From assembly GCF_030064165.1 (NCBI RefSeq), contig NZ_CP125947.1, forward strand, positions 3,410,001 to 3,474,000: a stretch of 64,000 bases of DNA, given 5' to 3'. How positions within the stretch are numbered: the first letter of the stretch is position 1; each line of letters begins with the position of its first letter. Of this stretch, positions 62,596 through 64,000 are shown in pieces. The position numbers and the translations under genes were made by a program. Origin of the DNA: Comamonas resistens. Lineage in GTDB: Bacteria; Pseudomonadota; Gammaproteobacteria; Burkholderiales; Burkholderiaceae_C. The notes below the pieces were generated by a model. The model made no database searches. It saw nothing but the letters and a program-made list of their open reading frames with translations, and was not told the DNA's origin.

Positions 62596-63761
62596 TCCGG
62601 TTTTCCTTCGGGGATGACGCCATCGTCACCCTCCACAATTCGCTCGTTTGCTGAATCGCCGTGCAATGCATCGTCGGCCAGCGCAATGTTCTTATCTTCC
62701 ACGGCTTCGTCGTCATCGACACCGTAGTCATCCTCGAGAAACGCCTTCAGGCCCACCCATTCGGCACGCCCCGTCTTCCTGGCGGCTGGCGTGGACTCAG
62801 GTTCCGCCACCTTCACCGTCCTGGCGGGCTTGGCCACCTTGGGCCTGCTGACAGCGCTGACCGCGGGCTTCTCCACGTCAGGCTCGACCACAGGCTCAGT
62901 CACCGCCTCAGGCTGCCACTCAGGTGACTCAATCTCTTCTATTTCAGTAGCTGCTTGCGCAACACCCACCAACGTTTGAGCCGGGTTTGAATCCAACTCC
63001 TGAATTTCAGCCTCCGGCTCCACTCCAGACTCTGGCTGAGCTTCGGCAGTTTCTATGCGGCCCGCAGCTTCCTCTGCTTGATCGACCTCGGCCTGCGCTT
63101 CAGGCTCTGGCACAACCTCGGTTTCTGCTTCAGCCAGCGCTGCGGTGTCACCACCGTCCTGCGGCAATGCGTTCTCAGCACCCGCTTCCGACCCGGCGGC
63201 TTCACCGCCGTCCTCTCCATCCAGCGCCTTGAACAAGCTTTGCTGGGCCTGGGTTTCTTCCAGCATGGGCAACTGGTCCAGCGACTGCAGGCCCAGGTCA
63301 TCGAGAAACTGGCGCGTGGTGGCAAACAGTGCCGGGCGACCCACGGTTTCCCGGTGGCCGATGACCTCGATCCAGCCTCGATCTTCGAGCTGCTTGATGA
63401 TCAGGCTGTTCACCGTCACGCCGCGAATATCCTCGATATCGCCACGCGTGACCGGCTGACGGTAGGCAATGATGGCCAGCGTCTCCAGCGTGGCACGCGT
63501 GTACTTGGGCGGCTTCTCGGGATGAAGCTTGTCCAGATACACCCGCATTTCGGGTCGGCTCTGAAAACGCCAGCCCGAAGCCACCTGCACCAGTTCCACG
63601 CCCTTGAGGGCCCAGTCTTTTTGCAGGTCCAGCAGCAAATCCTTGATCGTGTCCGAGCCCAGCACATCATCAAAAAGTGAGCGCAACTCCCGCAGCGTTA
63701 CAGGCTGCGGAGCACAAATCAATGCTGTTTCAAGAACCCGCTTGGCATCTACCGTATTCAT
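62592..63761 (-). CDS. scpB: Segregation and condensation protein ScpB with long acidic C-terminal extension
   Basis: Winged-helix subunit of the SMC-ScpAB chromosome-organising complex. Residues 1 to about 175 are the ScpB core ([20 protein letters not shown] ... [20 protein letters not shown], then [40 protein letters not shown]). The remaining 210 residues are a low-complexity Glu/Ala/Pro-rich tail ([20 protein letters not shown]) with one basic stretch. ScpB is normally about 180-280 residues, so the extension is unusual. scpA and smc are not in the window. Confidence 0.9.
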   Translation of the reverse strand: MNTVDAKRVLETALICAPQPVTLRELRSLFDDVLGSDTIKDLLLDLQKDWALKGVELVQVASGWRFQSRPEMRVYLDKLHPEKPPKYTRATLETLAIIAYRQPVTRGDIEDIRGVTVNSLIIKQLEDRGWIEVIGHRETVGRPALFATTRQFLDDLGLQSLDQLPMLEETQAQQSLFKALDGEDGGEAAGSEAGAENALPQDGGDTAALAEAETEVVPEPEAQAEVDQAEEAAGRIETAEAQPESGVEPEAEIQELDSNPAQTLVGVAQAATEIEEIESPEWQPEAVTEPVVEPDVEKPAVSAVSRPKVAKPARTVKVAEPESTPAARKTGRAEWVGLKAFLEDDYGVDDDEAVEDKNIALADDALHGDSANERIVEGDDGVIPEGKPE

Positions 63762-63860
63762 GGGCGCAGCGTTTCGGGAGCGGCCGTCGCACCGTTTGCG
63801 GTGGGACGCCTGATTCTAAGAAGTGAGGGAAGCGCCCCGGAGATGCCATGCGAGTGATGG

Positions 63861-64000
63861 TCAGAGGCTTTCGGGGGGATTGTAACGCAGACCCCATAAA
63901 TCCAGTGCTGCAGCCATGTCTTGCGGCGGCTGCGCATAGAGCACCAGCGGCTTTCTGGACACCGGATGTTCGAAAGCCAGCCTGAAGGCATGCAGGGCCT
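63861..64000 (-). CDS. RluA-family pseudouridine synthase, C-terminal fragment (runs off the window)
   Basis: The last 45 codons of a gene entering from beyond position 64000. They read ALHAFRLAFEHPVSRKPLVL followed by YAQPPQDMAAALDLWG and a stop at 63861-63863. The 'LHAF.L.FEHPVS..PL' strand is the conserved end of the RluA/RluC/RluD domain, which modifies uridines in rRNA or tRNA. Which member it is cannot be told from this fragment. 99 bp separate it from scpB. Confidence 0.75.
   Translation of the reverse strand, partial: ALHAFRLAFEHPVSRKPLVLYAQPPQDMAAALDLWGLRYNPPESL

Overview
The window is high-GC chromosomal DNA, most likely from a member of the Comamonadaceae close to Comamonas. This is inferred from the protein sequences, from a typical betaproteobacterial gene order (ndk-rlmN-pilW-rodZ-ispG-hisS-yfgM-bamB-der-hfq-hflX-hflK-hflC-DUF2065-hisZ-purA), and from short dispersed repeats of a type I associate with this family. 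No rRNA or tRNA gene was recognised.

Layout. 1-10.4 kb holds housekeeping and peripheral genes: a CBS-domain fragment, metY, a GNAT acetyltransferase, two alpha/beta hydrolases, an apparently orphan PoNi-type immunity protein, a Mpo1-like membrane protein, a YihY/BrkB protein, a LysR regulator and an FAD-linked oxidase. At 10.5-13.4 kb an IS3-family element is interrupted by a second IS3-family (IS2-group) element. At 13.4-17.5 kb three secreted proteins of unknown role, one of them extremely Ala/Gly/Ser/Thr-rich, lie divergent from a two-component system across a very AT-rich spacer. At 17.5-21.2 kb are a lipoprotein, thyA, folA and a metallophosphoesterase.

21.2-32.1 kb is a complete type I-F CRISPR-Cas locus read on the minus strand: cas1, cas2-3, csy1, csy2, csy3, cas6f, a leader with two IHF-consensus sites, and an array of 29 repeats and 28 spacers whose last repeat is degenerate. 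The most notable feature is the 372-bp gap between cas2-3 and csy1. On the plus strand it carries two I-F-repeat-like hairpins framing a pseudo-spacer. The first 16 nt of that pseudo-spacer match a nearby site with a CC PAM at 14 positions, and the only two mismatches are at positions 6 and 12, which type I effectors tolerate. The first six bases of the site are the -35 box of a minus-strand promoter. That promoter reads into a 5' hairpin, a purine-rich ribosome-binding site, a 10-residue mini-ORF with tandem AGA codons, and a terminator-like hairpin. This is the expected anatomy of a CreTA toxin-antitoxin RNA pair that makes the cell depend on its own Cascade complex; the main alternative is a CreR-type autorepressor of the csy operon.

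32.3-43.5 kb carries xth, an uncharacterised protein, ntrB-ntrC and glnA (with a near-consensus sigma-54 promoter and two NtrC-type sites upstream), and several membrane or envelope genes. 43.5-64 kb, all on the minus strand, is the conserved core block for purine and histidine synthesis, HflKC/HflX/Hfq, Der, BamB, HisS, IspG, RodZ, PilW, RlmN, Ndk, RluB, ScpB and the end of a RluA-family synthase. About 92-bp elements with terminal inverted repeats sit in several intergenic gaps.
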